From Fodinicurvata sp. EGI_FJ10296 (GTDB taxonomy: Bacteria; Pseudomonadota; Alphaproteobacteria; DSM-16000; Inquilinaceae), in assembly GCF_040712075.1 (NCBI RefSeq), contig NZ_JBFCVL010000007.1, positions 186,001-250,000 on the forward strand: 64,000 nt of DNA. Reading direction: 5' to 3'. The notes below the pieces were generated by a model. That model was not told the DNA's origin, did no database searches, and saw only the letters and a program-made list of their open reading frames with translations. The position numbers and the translations under genes are program-made. Below are positions 44,958 to 54,113 of the stretch, in pieces (the first letter of the stretch is position 1; each line of letters opens with the position of its first letter).

Positions 44958-46052
44958 ATGCCCAGCCAGACCCAGTCCGCTCCGTTTGCTGCGATTCGAT
45001 ATGGGGTCGTGCTGACGGCATTGGCGGCAATATCGATCTTCGTGTTCTGGACCGCAAGCAAGGCTTTCCTGCTCGTTTTCGCCGGGATCCTGTTCGCCGC
45101 ATTCCTTGACGCTCTGACACGATTGCTGGGCGGCGCCGTACCCTCCTGGGGGCGCGGCATTCGCCTGGCCATCGTCTGTATCGTCCTTGCAGCCCTGTTC
45201 CTGGCGGGCCTCGCCTGGGGCAGCGCGGCCATCGCGATGCAGATCGCCGATCTCATTGCCACCCTGCGGGAGCAATCGAACGAGATTCTGAGTCTGATCG
45301 AGGAATACGGTCCGGGCATATTCGGCGACTCGGACACCGATGGCGGCGGCACCATTGACCGCCGATCCGGCAGCGATATCGGCCCGTCGGCTCTCCAGTC
45401 CCTGATGCCCAATCTTCAGGGGCTTTTCGGACCGGCCTGGACGGCGATCGCGGTCGCGGGTGGCGTCATTGGCGATGCCGCCATCATCATTTTCCTCGGC
45501 ATCTTTTTTGCGGCTCAACCGTGGATCTATCGTGACGCGATGCTGCTGCTGGTTCCGCTGAGCCGCCGATCCCATGTTCGCGACGTCCTCGATGAGACCG
45601 GACGAACCCTGCGGCACTGGCTCCTGGGTCAATCGATCACAATGTCGGTGATCTTCCTTTTCACCTGGGGCGGGCTCTGGCTTGTGGGCGTCGGACCCGC
45701 ATTTGCCCTGGGGCTACAGGCGGGCCTGTTGGCCTTCGTGCCGACCCTCGGCCCACTGATCGCGGGCTTCGCCATCATGCTGGCGAGCATCTCTGCCGGG
45801 TGGCCGGGCATCGTGGGCGCATTGGTCGTCTATATCGGCGTCCAGACCCTGGAAAGCTATCTCCTGACACCGATGATCCAGCGCCGGGCCGTTCATATGC
45901 CGCCCGCATTCATCTTCATTGCCCAGATCGTGCTGGGCCTGCTCTTCGGGCTCTACGGACTGGCCCTCGCCACACCCCTCGGCGCGGTCGCAAGAGTGTT
46001 CATTCTGCATTTTTACGTCGAGGATACGCTCGGCGACGACATTGAAAACTAG
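44958..46052 (+). CDS. AI-2E family transporter
   Basis: A 364-residue membrane protein of the AI-2 exporter/PerM superfamily, with about eight helices arranged as two, a long soluble segment, then the rest. Landmarks: ASKAFLLVFAGILFAAFLDALTRLL near the N terminus, the variable extracytoplasmic segment around residues 110-160 (Gly/Asp-rich DSDTDGGG), QPWIYRDAMLLLVPLSRRSHVRDVLDETG, HWLLGQSITMSVIF and the family signature GLLAFVPTLGPLIAGFAIML. AGGAG at 44948-44952 fixes the ATG at 44958. Members export autoinducer-2 or act as permeases/Na+ antiporters; the specific role is unknown. Monocistronic, ends facing the T6SS FHA gene. Confidence 0.9.
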   Translation: MPSQTQSAPFAAIRYGVVLTALAAISIFVFWTASKAFLLVFAGILFAAFLDALTRLLGGAVPSWGRGIRLAIVCIVLAALFLAGLAWGSAAIAMQIADLIATLREQSNEILSLIEEYGPGIFGDSDTDGGGTIDRRSGSDIGPSALQSLMPNLQGLFGPAWTAIAVAGGVIGDAAIIIFLGIFFAAQPWIYRDAMLLLVPLSRRSHVRDVLDETGRTLRHWLLGQSITMSVIFLFTWGGLWLVGVGPAFALGLQAGLLAFVPTLGPLIAGFAIMLASISAGWPGIVGALVVYIGVQTLESYLLTPMIQRRAVHMPPAFIFIAQIVLGLLFGLYGLALATPLGAVARVFILHFYVEDTLGDDIEN

Positions 46053-46113
46053 CGAAACCAGACGATCGCACCGGCGCCGATAGAACGAAGGACCGTCGGA
46101 CGCGAAGCTGTGT

Positions 46114-47235
46114 CTACTTGAATGGATCGTCGCCGAAGGGATCGCCCCCATCCGCAGCGCCGGATGTTCCGCCGGCTTCGAGCGTCTGGGCTATGGCTTC
46201 GGCCTGGGCGACGACGGCGCGGCCGAGTCCCCGCGCCATTGCGGTTCCCTCATCGCCCGGCAATTGAAGAAGATGAGCGACAAGCGATTCGCCGGAGACG
46301 GCCGGCAGATCGCCGCCCTCCGCGCCCAGTCGAACGCCGAGCCGCCCGGCAATCGCTTCGTGATGCCGCCCGGTCATCAGCAGCGCGTCGATCAGGATCG
46401 CCGCGAGAGCCGAACTGCGGCCGGCAGCGCCCATATCCTGATCCACCGCACCGCCGCCCCAGGGTGCGTCTCCGCCGGAGTCCCCTGCCAACTCAGGGCC
46501 TGGACCGAATGGCACCGACCCGGTTTCGGAACCGATCGGGTCGGAGGCGGAGAAAGCATCGAAGCCGCCGCCGTCAGGGCCGGACTTGTCAAAGAAGCCG
46601 CCATCGGATCCCGACGCGAATTCGTCGCCGGTGCTATCGGTCGACCAGTCGTCTCCCCACCCGCTGGCGAATTCGGAAGTGGTGTCGTCGGCGCCGGCAG
46701 CCCAGCCATCGGTTTTCGCGTTCGTCAGGAAGCCGTCGTCGCCGCCATCGTCGAGCGATCCGGCAAATGCGTCGAAGGGGTCCGCTGCGTTGCTTGAAAA
46801 GGCATTGCTGTCCAGTGGCGACCCGGGGTCAACGAAACTGCGGTCGCCCCGTGCGGGCCTGGCGACGCCGGCCGGAGCGGCTATCGGTTCCGGCGTGGCG
46901 AACGGATCGATCTCGTCGCCGATCAAATCTGCGCGGAACACGAAGTCGGCAGCCCGAAAGGTATCGCCGTTCTTGAGCACGGCGGACTTTCCCCGACCGA
47001 GCGGCTCGGCGCCGTCGTTCATGAATACACCGTTGGTGCTGGTATCCTTCAGGACGAAAACCGTCCCCTGAAACAGCACCTCGCAGTGGTGCTTGGACAG
47101 GGCGCGATCGGGATCGGGAAGGCTCCAGCTGCAGTCATCGCCACGGCCGATAGTGACCCTGCCGGTATCGACGACGCGTATGGTCCCGTCATCGGCCTGC
47201 GGCGTTCCTTCGATCATGGTGATCTTGAGCTTCAT
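46114..47235 (-). CDS. T6SS-associated FHA-domain protein (TagH/ImpI-like)
   Basis: A 373-residue cytoplasmic protein. The forkhead-associated domain (about 10-95) contains GRVTIGRGDDCSWSLPD, the phosphothreonine-binding LSKHHCEVLF and DTSTNGVFMN. A long linker (about 110-275) is low-complexity, built of Asp/Gly/Ser/Phe/Ala with recurring DPFDAF, GWGDDW, GGFF patterns. The C-terminal part (AAGRSSALAAILIDALLMTGRHHEAIAGRLG) is similar to the conserved tail of TagH/ImpI proteins. In known systems FHA proteins are phosphorylated by PpkA and dephosphorylated by PppA to control T6SS firing; a PP2C gene is present here, a PpkA gene is not in the window. Start at the ATG ending at 47235. Confidence 0.87.
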   Translation of the reverse strand: MKLKITMIEGTPQADDGTIRVVDTGRVTIGRGDDCSWSLPDPDRALSKHHCEVLFQGTVFVLKDTSTNGVFMNDGAEPLGRGKSAVLKNGDTFRAADFVFRADLIGDEIDPFATPEPIAAPAGVARPARGDRSFVDPGSPLDSNAFSSNAADPFDAFAGSLDDGGDDGFLTNAKTDGWAAGADDTTSEFASGWGDDWSTDSTGDEFASGSDGGFFDKSGPDGGGFDAFSASDPIGSETGSVPFGPGPELAGDSGGDAPWGGGAVDQDMGAAGRSSALAAILIDALLMTGRHHEAIAGRLGVRLGAEGGDLPAVSGESLVAHLLQLPGDEGTAMARGLGRAVVAQAEAIAQTLEAGGTSGAADGGDPFGDDPFK

Positions 47236-47273
47236 TTCGATTTCCACTCTGCCGCGGCAACCAGTGACGCGTA

Positions 47274-47852
47274 TTATACCCGGCCGCTGCCGCCCTTTGC
47301 GATGTCGATCGCCTGCTCCAACGCACGACGATACCATGCTTCGATGGTTTTCGGCTCCCGCGCCGCCGCGAGCAGCACGGCCGCTGCAGCCGCCGTTCCG
47401 GTCAACGCATCGCCCGGCGGGACGGCAACGGCCGATTCAGGCGGCGCCATGCTGCCGCCGGACCAGAATGCCGCTATTGCCGCGTAGGATTCCGGACAAT
47501 CGAACCTGGCAATATCAGCAAGCTCGTATGTCTTGTTACGTTCCGCCTCGGTGGGCTTGAACACCCACCGTTCGGCTGATTCCAGCGCCTTCAGGCGAAC
47601 GGCCGGATCGTCGTCGCGCCGCGCCGCGCGCGCGTTCAGGCATGCCCACCACACCGCTTCGCGGCGCGGCAGGGCAATGGCCATGACGCGGACGGCATCG
47701 GCCAGCAATCCCTGCTCGACACAGGCGCCGAGAAAATCAGGCGTCGTCGGATTGGCCTTGAGCATGGCCATCGCTTCATCCGACAGCTCCAGATCGCCCA
47801 CCGCGTCCCGAGCGAATTCGAATCGCAGCTTCTTGAGGTCACCGAAGTCCAT
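47274..47852 (-). CDS. Small T6SS-locus protein of unknown function
   Basis: A 192-residue predicted cytoplasmic, largely helical protein encoded between vgrG (14 bases upstream) and the FHA gene (38 bases downstream). Features: FEFARDAVGDLELSDEAMAMLKANPTTPDFLGACVEQGL, then LPRREAVWWACLNARAA, then ESAERWVFKPTEAERNKTYELADIARFDCPESYAAIAAFWSGGSMAPP (cited by landmarks PREAVWWACLNAR and AAFWSGGSMAPP). This layout resembles proteins that recur in alphaproteobacterial T6SS clusters as a domain of unknown function (I recall DUF6931, not verified). Its position suggests an adaptor or chaperone for VgrG loading. Confidence 0.8.
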   Translation of the reverse strand: MDFGDLKKLRFEFARDAVGDLELSDEAMAMLKANPTTPDFLGACVEQGLLADAVRVMAIALPRREAVWWACLNARAARRDDDPAVRLKALESAERWVFKPTEAERNKTYELADIARFDCPESYAAIAAFWSGGSMAPPESAVAVPPGDALTGTAAAAAVLLAAAREPKTIEAWYRRALEQAIDIAKGGSGRV

Positions 47853-47866
47853 TATGCCGGGTCCGC

Positions 47867-49924
47867 CTAGTTGATCTTTGTGAGGCTGCCCTTGAGGGTC
47901 AGCATACCGCTTGCATTGACATCCGCCAGCGCGCCCTTCGCCTCGAATTTCGCCTGCGCGTTGACCTTGACCATGGTTCCCTTGATCTCGACGCCCGTCT
48001 GGGAAATCTTGATACTGTTGCCGCCGACCTTCAATTCGATGTTCTGGGCGGCCTGTACGGTCACTGATCCGGCATTGGCTTTGAGAGTATAGCTGCCGGA
48101 CGACAGGGTGACCTTGCCGTCGCCTGAAGCAAGATCGAGGGTATAATTGCCGCTGCCGTCCAGTTTTACCGCGCGGTTGCCCTTGGAGATGGTCAGATTG
48201 TCGTTACCCTTGGCGATCTCGGTGACCCGGTTTCCTTCGCTGACCTTCAGCGTGTCGTTACCCTTGGCCAGCGTCGTCGTTCTGTTGCCCTTGGTGATAT
48301 CGACCTTTTCGTTGCCTTCCGCGATGGTCTTCGTGCGGTCGTTCTTGATGTCGATCTTCTGGTCGTGGCCGACATCCAGCGTGTCGTCGTTCTCGACCAC
48401 GCGCTCGAAATCCTTCTCGGCGTGAAAGTATACTTTTTCTTCTTCTTTCTTGTCCTCGAACCGGAGTTCGTTGAACGTCGTCCCGTCGCCTTTCAAGGAT
48501 GAGCGCGACTTGAAGCCGCTCTGGGTCTTGTTGTCCGGCAGGGTATAAGGCGGCATGTTGTCGCCGTTATAGACAGTGCCGGTCACAAGGGGTCTGTCCG
48601 GGTCGCCATTGAGGAATTGCACCACGACTTCCATGCCGATACGGGGCGTGAATATTGTTCCCCAGGTCTTGCCGGCCATCATTTGCGCCACACGGATCCA
48701 GCAGGAACTGTTCTCGTCCTTTTTCCCGTCACGGTCCCAGTGAAACTGTACCCGGATGCGGCCGTATTTGTCGCAGTAGATTTCCTCGCCACTCGGCCCG
48801 ACAACCAGTGCGGTCAACGGGCCGCGAACGCGCTCCCGCTCCGCGCGGCGCGGTGGACGGTAGAGCGTCTTGTCGGGAATGCCTCTGAACACATTGCCGT
48901 AAGTCGGCGCACCCGAGCCCTGGGCCAGATGCGTATGGTCGGTGGCTTCGTGGTCCACTTCGATACACAGGAAGCCGGTTCCGGACTCGCCGTCGAAGGG
49001 GTGCGACTTCAGGGTGGTCTTGCCGCCGGCAAACAGTCCGGCAGTCGACCCTGCACCTTCAACCGTCTCCTGAACCGCTTCATGCGCTTCTATACGGGCA
49101 TCGGTCAGCGATGTTCCGGCGGATTTCTCGGTATAGCGGCCCGGATAGTGATAGATCTCCTGCGATTTATGGATCGCCGGATCGGCTGTCGTCGTGGAGT
49201 CGGTCTTCAGATCCTTTGACGGATCCTCGAAATCGTAATCCGTTTGCGTCACCTTGCCAGTGATGACATCGGCCGCCGATGCCCAGGACCTGAGTGCCGA
49301 GCCGTGAAAATCGCCGCCCGTCCGCAGTTCGACCTCGGCTTCCGCGCAATCTTCGTAATGCGACGTCGCATCGCCGATGATCATCTGATGAGCGCCGTCG
49401 CTGTGCTTGAAGAAATAGAACAAGCCCTCTTCTTCAAGCAGCCGGCTAATGAAATTGAATTCCGTTTCGTCGTACTGGACGCAATAGTCGCGCTTGGTCG
49501 TTCCGCCTGACGCCTTGACGGAAAAATCCAGACCGCTCACTTCGCCAAGCAATTCCTTGACGATGTCGATCGCGCTCTTCTCCTGAAAGATCCTGAAATT
49601 TCGTTTGAGTGTCGCCAGCCAAAGCGTCGGGACAACGGTCGCCCTATAGGATCGGAGACTGACGCCGTATGGCATCCCACGGCTGAAATGCCGGACAATT
49701 CCTGAAAAGACACGCTCGTCGCCGCCGGTGTGGCGCACTTTCAGCGTTATGTCCGCTCCGAGAATCTTTTTCGGATCGAGTGCCGGATCTTCGGAAACCA
49801 TGTCGATCTGAAATTCGAACAGATCGGACATCGCTTCCCTGCCCTGGAATCCTATCGCCAGAACCTCGTCGGTCCCGAACGGCGTGTCCAGAGATAAGAG
49901 GCGCTTTTCCTGGGTAATGGGCAT
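47867..49924 (-). CDS. vgrG: VgrG spike protein (TssI)
   Basis: A 685-residue trimeric spike that caps the Hcp tube. The gp27-like N-terminal part includes FQIDMVSEDPALDPKKILG and RHFSRGMPYGVSLRSYRATVVPTLWLA, the middle has the conserved EEEGLFYFFKHSDGAH and DHTHLAQGS regions, and the gp5-like OB part has GRIRVQFHWDRDGKKDENSSCWIRVAQMMAGKTWG (landmarks: RVQFHWDRDG and CWIRVAQ). The C-terminal beta-prism has five nine-residue repeats of the form GNxxxxhxK (residues 537-581) and ends at LTLKGSLTKIN without an added effector domain. It therefore presumably carries effectors through PAAR or adaptors. Confidence 0.96.
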   Translation of the reverse strand: MPITQEKRLLSLDTPFGTDEVLAIGFQGREAMSDLFEFQIDMVSEDPALDPKKILGADITLKVRHTGGDERVFSGIVRHFSRGMPYGVSLRSYRATVVPTLWLATLKRNFRIFQEKSAIDIVKELLGEVSGLDFSVKASGGTTKRDYCVQYDETEFNFISRLLEEEGLFYFFKHSDGAHQMIIGDATSHYEDCAEAEVELRTGGDFHGSALRSWASAADVITGKVTQTDYDFEDPSKDLKTDSTTTADPAIHKSQEIYHYPGRYTEKSAGTSLTDARIEAHEAVQETVEGAGSTAGLFAGGKTTLKSHPFDGESGTGFLCIEVDHEATDHTHLAQGSGAPTYGNVFRGIPDKTLYRPPRRAERERVRGPLTALVVGPSGEEIYCDKYGRIRVQFHWDRDGKKDENSSCWIRVAQMMAGKTWGTIFTPRIGMEVVVQFLNGDPDRPLVTGTVYNGDNMPPYTLPDNKTQSGFKSRSSLKGDGTTFNELRFEDKKEEEKVYFHAEKDFERVVENDDTLDVGHDQKIDIKNDRTKTIAEGNEKVDITKGNRTTTLAKGNDTLKVSEGNRVTEIAKGNDNLTISKGNRAVKLDGSGNYTLDLASGDGKVTLSSGSYTLKANAGSVTVQAAQNIELKVGGNSIKISQTGVEIKGTMVKVNAQAKFEAKGALADVNASGMLTLKGSLTKIN
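48182..48316 (-). repeat. 27-base coding repeats in the VgrG spike
   Basis: Five consecutive nonapeptides of the form GN-x4-hydrophobic-x-K/E (GNEKVDITK, GNRTTTLAK, GNDTLKVSE, GNRVTEIAK, GNDNLTISK). They build the triangular beta-prism of the needle. The repeats are degenerate at DNA level but keep the nine-residue period. Confidence 0.85.
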
Positions 49925-50052
49925 TCACGAACCTTCGATCGGCGGGAACCGAGTTATGACCGCATCCTGCAGCACTCCACCGAAGGCGAATGAAAGGGCC
50001 GAGACATCCCCGTCGAAAATCGACGACAGGAAAGCACCCGGCCCCAGGAACG

Positions 50053-50086
50053 GAAAAATATCCGTGCCGCGGTGTTCGGCGGACGG
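50053..50086 (-). terminator. Terminator or attenuator directly after hcp
   Basis: On the minus strand an eight-pair stem with one bulged base (50079-50086 pairing with 50062-50070) has an 8-base loop and is followed by ATATTTTT. It starts 8 bases after the Hcp stop codon. It would cut transcription between hcp and vgrG. Confidence 0.65.
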
Positions 50087-50093
50087 TGAAGAA

Positions 50094-50570
50094 TTAGCCG
50101 CTCTTGGTCGTGGACAGATCATAGCTGACAACCGTCTGGTTGCCGGCAGCGTTCTCGGTCTTCGATGGAATGTACTTATATTCGATCTTCGAGAAATTGA
50201 TGCTGATATTTTCCGAAGGGCGATCGCCGCCGGAACTCATGCTGTAACCGGACACCAGCGCGTTGGTCAGCGTGTAGGTCGCATAGGTCCGGCCGGGACT
50301 TCCGGTCGAGACCAGATCGATCTTGACTTCGACACCCTTGTTGCCCGTGACGGCCTCGGTGAAGAAGGACGGCGAGGACGCGTCCATCATCTTGGTGATC
50401 GTCACTTCACTTACCGACGGCTCCGACGCTTCGCGGTTCTTCGTTGACCCGGACGGGGTCATGATCGCACGCCCGACACCCCATTGCAGCGATCCCACGT
50501 CAAGCCAATCCTTGTGCTCTTCGTGTGTGGCGTCGCCCTTGAGTGCGCCGTATTTAACGTAAATTGCCAT
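50094..50570 (-). CDS. hcp: Hcp tube protein (TssD)
   Basis: A 158-residue hexameric ring protein that stacks into the T6SS inner tube and is secreted. It begins MAIYVKYGALKGDATHEEHKDWLDVGSLQWGV (landmarks: GDATHEEHKDWL and LQWGVGRAI), with SEPSVSEVTITKMMDASSPSFF, then VSTGSPGRTYATYTLTNALVSGYSMSS, all typical of Hcp1-family proteins of imp-type systems. It lacks any C-terminal effector extension. It lies between clpV (171 bases upstream) and vgrG (169 bases downstream), with a terminator right after it, which fits the high Hcp dose that tube assembly needs. Confidence 0.96.
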   Translation of the reverse strand: MAIYVKYGALKGDATHEEHKDWLDVGSLQWGVGRAIMTPSGSTKNREASEPSVSEVTITKMMDASSPSFFTEAVTGNKGVEVKIDLVSTGSPGRTYATYTLTNALVSGYSMSSGGDRPSENISINFSKIEYKYIPSKTENAAGNQTVVSYDLSTTKSG

Positions 50571-50635
50571 TTCTTGCTTCCTCTCCTTATGAACCTAGAC
50601 TTAGCGCCTGGGGATTTTCGTGCCGACGTTCCGGG

Positions 50636-50693
50636 CCGTCGGACCCAGCGTTCCGACGGCCTGCAGGAAAGCCGATCTTGATCCTGCGATCAA
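50636..50693. promoter_or_regulatory. Inverted repeats in the clpV-hcp gap
   Basis: CCGTCGGA (50636-50643) is perfectly inverted at 50652-50659 with an 8-base loop. TTGATC-CTGC-GATCAA (50678-50693) is a second perfect repeat next to it. Neither is followed by a T tract, so they look like an operator or a structured hcp leader rather than a terminator. Confidence 0.4.
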
Positions 50694-50741
50694 CCACACA
50701 CCGGGCCCCCACCTACCCGATCGACCAATGCCCATGCAGTC

Positions 50742-53402
50742 TCAAGTGAACTGATAGGCAAATTCCCCGTTACTATCCAGAGAAACATGTATACCGGAGA
50801 AAGTTGTGCCATCCGCAATGCGACGCAGAACCTCCGAGGAGAGTTCCGGGAGCAATCCGCGCGTCAAAACCTGCTCGATGTTACGAGCACCGCTTTCAAC
50901 TTCGTTGCAACGGTCGGCAACATTCTGGACCAAATCGTCACTGTAAGTGAAGGACGCTTTGTAGTTCTCGTGCACACGCTTTTCGATGCGGCTGAGTTGC
51001 AGCACGATGATCTTGCGAATGATGTCGTCGGAAAGCGGGAAGTAGGGAACCAGTGTCGTCCGACCCAGGAATGCCGGCTTGAAGATCTTGAGAAGTTCCG
51101 GACGCAACGCTTCGGTCAGCCCGGCAGCATCCGGAATGGTTTCGGGGTCGGCGCACAGGCTGTGGATCACATCGGTGCCGGCGTTGGAGGTCATGATGAT
51201 GACGGTGTTCTTGAAGTCGATATCCCGTCCTTCGCCGTCGCGCAGCATACCCTTGTCAAATACCTGATAGAAGATATCCTGAACGCCGGGATGCGCCTTC
51301 TCGACTTCATCGAGCAGGATGACACTATAGGGTCGGCGCCGAACCGCCTCGGTCAGCACACCGCCCTCGCCGTAGCCGACATAGCCGGGCGGCGATCCGA
51401 CGAGCATTGAGACCTTATGCTCTTCCTTGAACTCGGACATGTTGATGGTGGTGATGTTCTGCTCACCGCCATACATGAGTTCAGCCAGTGCGAGCGCCGT
51501 TTCCGTCTTTCCGACGCCGCTGGTGCCGACCATCATGAAGACGCCGATCGGCTTGCGCGGGTCGGTCAGTTTCGCCCGGGCCGTCCAGAGCGTCTCGGTG
51601 ATGGCTTCCAGCGCATGCGGCTGACCGATGACCCGCTCTTCCATCCGCTCCTTGAGCGACAGAACCGTACGTATCTCGTTCGACGCCATGCGCCCGACGG
51701 GGATACCGGTCCAGTTGGCAACGACTTCGGCAATCGCCTGCGCGTCGACCCGTCCCTTCAGCAGTGGCGTATCGCCCTGAAGGTCTTCGAGTTCGGCTTC
51801 GATGGTCGCCAATTGCGTGCGCAAATCGTCGGCGTCGTCCGGGCCGCCATTCGCGGATTCGACTTTTTCCTCGATCTGGCCCATCAGATCGCGAATCCGG
51901 TCGATCAGGTCGCGTTCCCTGGCCCAGCGCTCGTTAAGATCGGTGAGTTCGGTTTCGATCGCCTGCTGCCGGTCGGTCAGTTCAGCCAGACGCTCGGCAT
52001 GGTTGGAACCGGTGGCGCTTTCGCGGCGCAGGACCGTAGCCTCGGAAGCCAATGTCTCCAGCTCGCGCTGGCGGCTTTCGATCGGCTCGGGCGTTGTCGC
52101 CAGACTCATGGAAACGCGCGCGCAAGCCGTGTCGAGCAGGCTGACGGACTTGTCCGGCAACTGACGCGCCGGAATATACCGGCTCGACAGACGCACAGCC
52201 TCGACCACGGCCTCGGTCATGATGCGCACGCCATGGTGCTTTTCCAGCACCGGGGCGAGACCGCGCATCATGTCCACGGCCACCTTTTCCGACGGCTCAT
52301 CGACCTTGACCACCTGGAAGCGCCGGGTTAGCGCCGCATCCCGCTCGAAGTATTTCTTGTACTCGGCCCAGGTCGTGGCGGCGATGGTACGGAGCTGGCC
52401 GCGTGCCAATGCCGGCTTGAGGATGTTGGCCGCATCCCCCTGACCGGCCTGCCCGCCGGCGCCGACGAGGCTATGCGCCTCGTCGATGAACAGGATGATC
52501 GGCTTTGCCGACGACTCGACCTCGTTGATGACGTTCTTCAGCCGGTTCTCGAACTCGCCCTTCATGCCGGCACCGGCCTGAAGCAGGGTCATATCCAGCG
52601 ACTTGACGGCGACGTCCTTGAGCACGTCGGGCACATCGCCCTCTGCGATGCGAAGAGCGAAGCCCTCCACCACGGCAGTCTTGCCGACCCCGGCCTCGCC
52701 GGCCAGCAACGGATTGTTCTGGCGGCGCCGGGTCAGGATGTCGATGACCTGCCGGACCTCCATGTCGCGTCCGAGAATCGGGTCGATCTTGCCGGCCCGC
52801 GCTTCTTCGGTAACGTCGATGGTGAACTGGTCCAGATTGGGCGTCTTGCCGCCGCCCGCGGCACGCGGAGCACCGCCGCCCGGTGCCGCAGAAGCCGCCG
52901 CGTTCTCGGCTTCGGATGCCGACGCCTCGGCGGTCGATCCGGTGATGGAGGGGAAATGCTTGCGCAGCGTGTCCGCCGGTATGGCATCGAACTGGCGCGA
53001 GGCGTCACGCGCCAGCGGCGCCAGCGTCTCATCGGCCAGAAGCGCCACCAGAAGATGTCCGGACCGGATTTTGCGCTCACCATATTGCAGGGAGCCCAGC
53101 AGCCAGGCCTCTTTCATCAGCTTGACCATGTTCGGCGACAAGGCCGGCGGGCGGCTGTTTCCGGTCTTCAGCTTGTCGAGGACGCGATTCAAATCGCTGA
53201 CGACCTGGTCCCGGTCGATTTCAAAGTGGCGAAGGATGGCATCCGCGTCCGTATCCTTCTCCTCAAGAATCCGCAGCAGCCAGTGCTCAAGCTCGGCATT
53301 GAAATGGGTTCGCGACATCGTCAGCCCTACAGCCGACTCCAATGTCTTTTTGCAGAGCGGGTTCAGCCACCCGACCATGGATTGAAGATCAACGGCTACC
53401 AC
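50742..53402 (-). CDS. clpV: T6SS sheath-disassembly ATPase ClpV (TssH)
   Basis: An 886-residue Hsp100 AAA+ ATPase that unfolds the contracted TssB/C sheath. The N-terminal Clp-N domain begins [22 protein letters not shown] (landmark) and holds the two helical repeats to about residue 150; a linker rich in Ala/Ser/Glu follows. AAA1 has [17 protein letters not shown] and a Walker [14 protein letters not shown]; a coiled-coil middle domain (about 410-525, with [20 protein letters not shown]) follows; AAA2 has [19 protein letters not shown] and [15 protein letters not shown]. The start is a GTG (53402) behind a strong purine-rich site. AAA1 lists [17 protein letters not shown], the ClpV/ClpB diagnostic. 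Confidence 0.96.
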   Translation of the reverse strand: MVAVDLQSMVGWLNPLCKKTLESAVGLTMSRTHFNAELEHWLLRILEEKDTDADAILRHFEIDRDQVVSDLNRVLDKLKTGNSRPPALSPNMVKLMKEAWLLGSLQYGERKIRSGHLLVALLADETLAPLARDASRQFDAIPADTLRKHFPSITGSTAEASASEAENAAASAAPGGGAPRAAGGGKTPNLDQFTIDVTEEARAGKIDPILGRDMEVRQVIDILTRRRQNNPLLAGEAGVGKTAVVEGFALRIAEGDVPDVLKDVAVKSLDMTLLQAGAGMKGEFENRLKNVINEVESSAKPIILFIDEAHSLVGAGGQAGQGDAANILKPALARGQLRTIAATTWAEYKKYFERDAALTRRFQVVKVDEPSEKVAVDMMRGLAPVLEKHHGVRIMTEAVVEAVRLSSRYIPARQLPDKSVSLLDTACARVSMSLATTPEPIESRQRELETLASEATVLRRESATGSNHAERLAELTDRQQAIETELTDLNERWARERDLIDRIRDLMGQIEEKVESANGGPDDADDLRTQLATIEAELEDLQGDTPLLKGRVDAQAIAEVVANWTGIPVGRMASNEIRTVLSLKERMEERVIGQPHALEAITETLWTARAKLTDPRKPIGVFMMVGTSGVGKTETALALAELMYGGEQNITTINMSEFKEEHKVSMLVGSPPGYVGYGEGGVLTEAVRRRPYSVILLDEVEKAHPGVQDIFYQVFDKGMLRDGEGRDIDFKNTVIIMTSNAGTDVIHSLCADPETIPDAAGLTEALRPELLKIFKPAFLGRTTLVPYFPLSDDIIRKIIVLQLSRIEKRVHENYKASFTYSDDLVQNVADRCNEVESGARNIEQVLTRGLLPELSSEVLRRIADGTTFSGIHVSLDSNGEFAYQFT

Positions 53403-53698
53403 TGCCCCTCGCCTCCTCAGACGTTGAAATGTATTGATTTTTCCGGGTGTAACGCGACTTTATGCTGTCGAGGCTTTGCGCTAATCAGGTATGTTGCGGA
53501 GAATGCCTTAACCAGAAGAACAAATCTACCCCAACGAGGTGTCGGGCGTACACTTTCGTGCGTTAATCCTATGGCGTTGGGGTTACCACATCGTTACCAT
53601 TGACAGTCCGAAATGCTAGCACCCTGATCAGGACGGGTCACGTTGCGCACGAATGTGATGCGCCGGGGCAACGTGTATAGCCGACGAAGGAAACGCAG
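53403..53698. other. Divergent regulatory region between clpV and the PAAR gene
   Basis: About 296 bases, no gene supported. TTGACA occurs at 53600-53605 on the plus strand without a good -10 at 17 bases, and the perfect 10-base palindrome CCTGATCAGG is at 53623-53632, exactly where the -10 box should be. No sigma54-type GG-N10-GC site could be identified. It should contain promoters for both directions. Confidence 0.45.
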
Positions 53699-54082
53699 AT
53701 GCCGCCAGCCGCCCGTATCGGCGATATGGTCAAACAGGACGCGCCGCACTGCCACGCACCGATTCACCCGCCCGCGCCGGTCCCGGCGCCAAGCGCCCAT
53801 CCGGGCCTCCCGCTCGCGATCGTCAAGGGCCAGCCGAACTGTCTGATCGGCAACATGCCGGCCGCCCGCGCGACCGACATAACGATGCCTTGCGTTCTGC
53901 CCGGCTGCGTTCCGGCGGGGCCCGGCATGATCGCCATGGGATCGGCAACGGTGCTGATCGGGAACATGCCGGCGGCGCGGATCAACGACCTCACCAGCCA
54001 CACCAGTTGCGTCGCTCCGATACCGGGCCCGGTCGGAAAGGTCTTGCCCCCCGGCTGTCCGACCGTGATCATCGGAGGCTGA
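53699..54082 (+). CDS. PAAR-domain spike-tip protein
   Basis: A 127-residue protein that forms the sharp conical tip on the VgrG trimer. It contains two copies of the PAAR-type turn: CLIGNMPAARATDITMPC and VLIGNMPAARINDLTSHTSC, with the metal-binding His/Cys residues (PHCHAPIHP, THTSC-type) spread through the chain. GAAGGA precedes the ATG. No C-terminal toxin domain is attached, so cargo would have to bind non-covalently; the methyltransferase gene 31 bases downstream is the nearest candidate partner. Confidence 0.93.
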   Translation: MPPAARIGDMVKQDAPHCHAPIHPPAPVPAPSAHPGLPLAIVKGQPNCLIGNMPAARATDITMPCVLPGCVPAGPGMIAMGSATVLIGNMPAARINDLTSHTSCVAPIPGPVGKVLPPGCPTVIIGG

Positions 54083-54113
54083 CGCCGGATCGGCCGCAGG
54101 ATCGAGAGTTCTA

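Noticed and set aside
49925-50131. 68-residue minus-strand frame in the hcp-vgrG gap
   Set aside because: It starts inside hcp, has no ribosome site, and spans the hcp terminator hairpin.
53600-53628. Classical sigma70 promoter for the PAAR gene
   Set aside because: TTGACA is perfect, but no acceptable -10 box lies 15-19 bases downstream; only the palindrome CCTGATCAGG is there.
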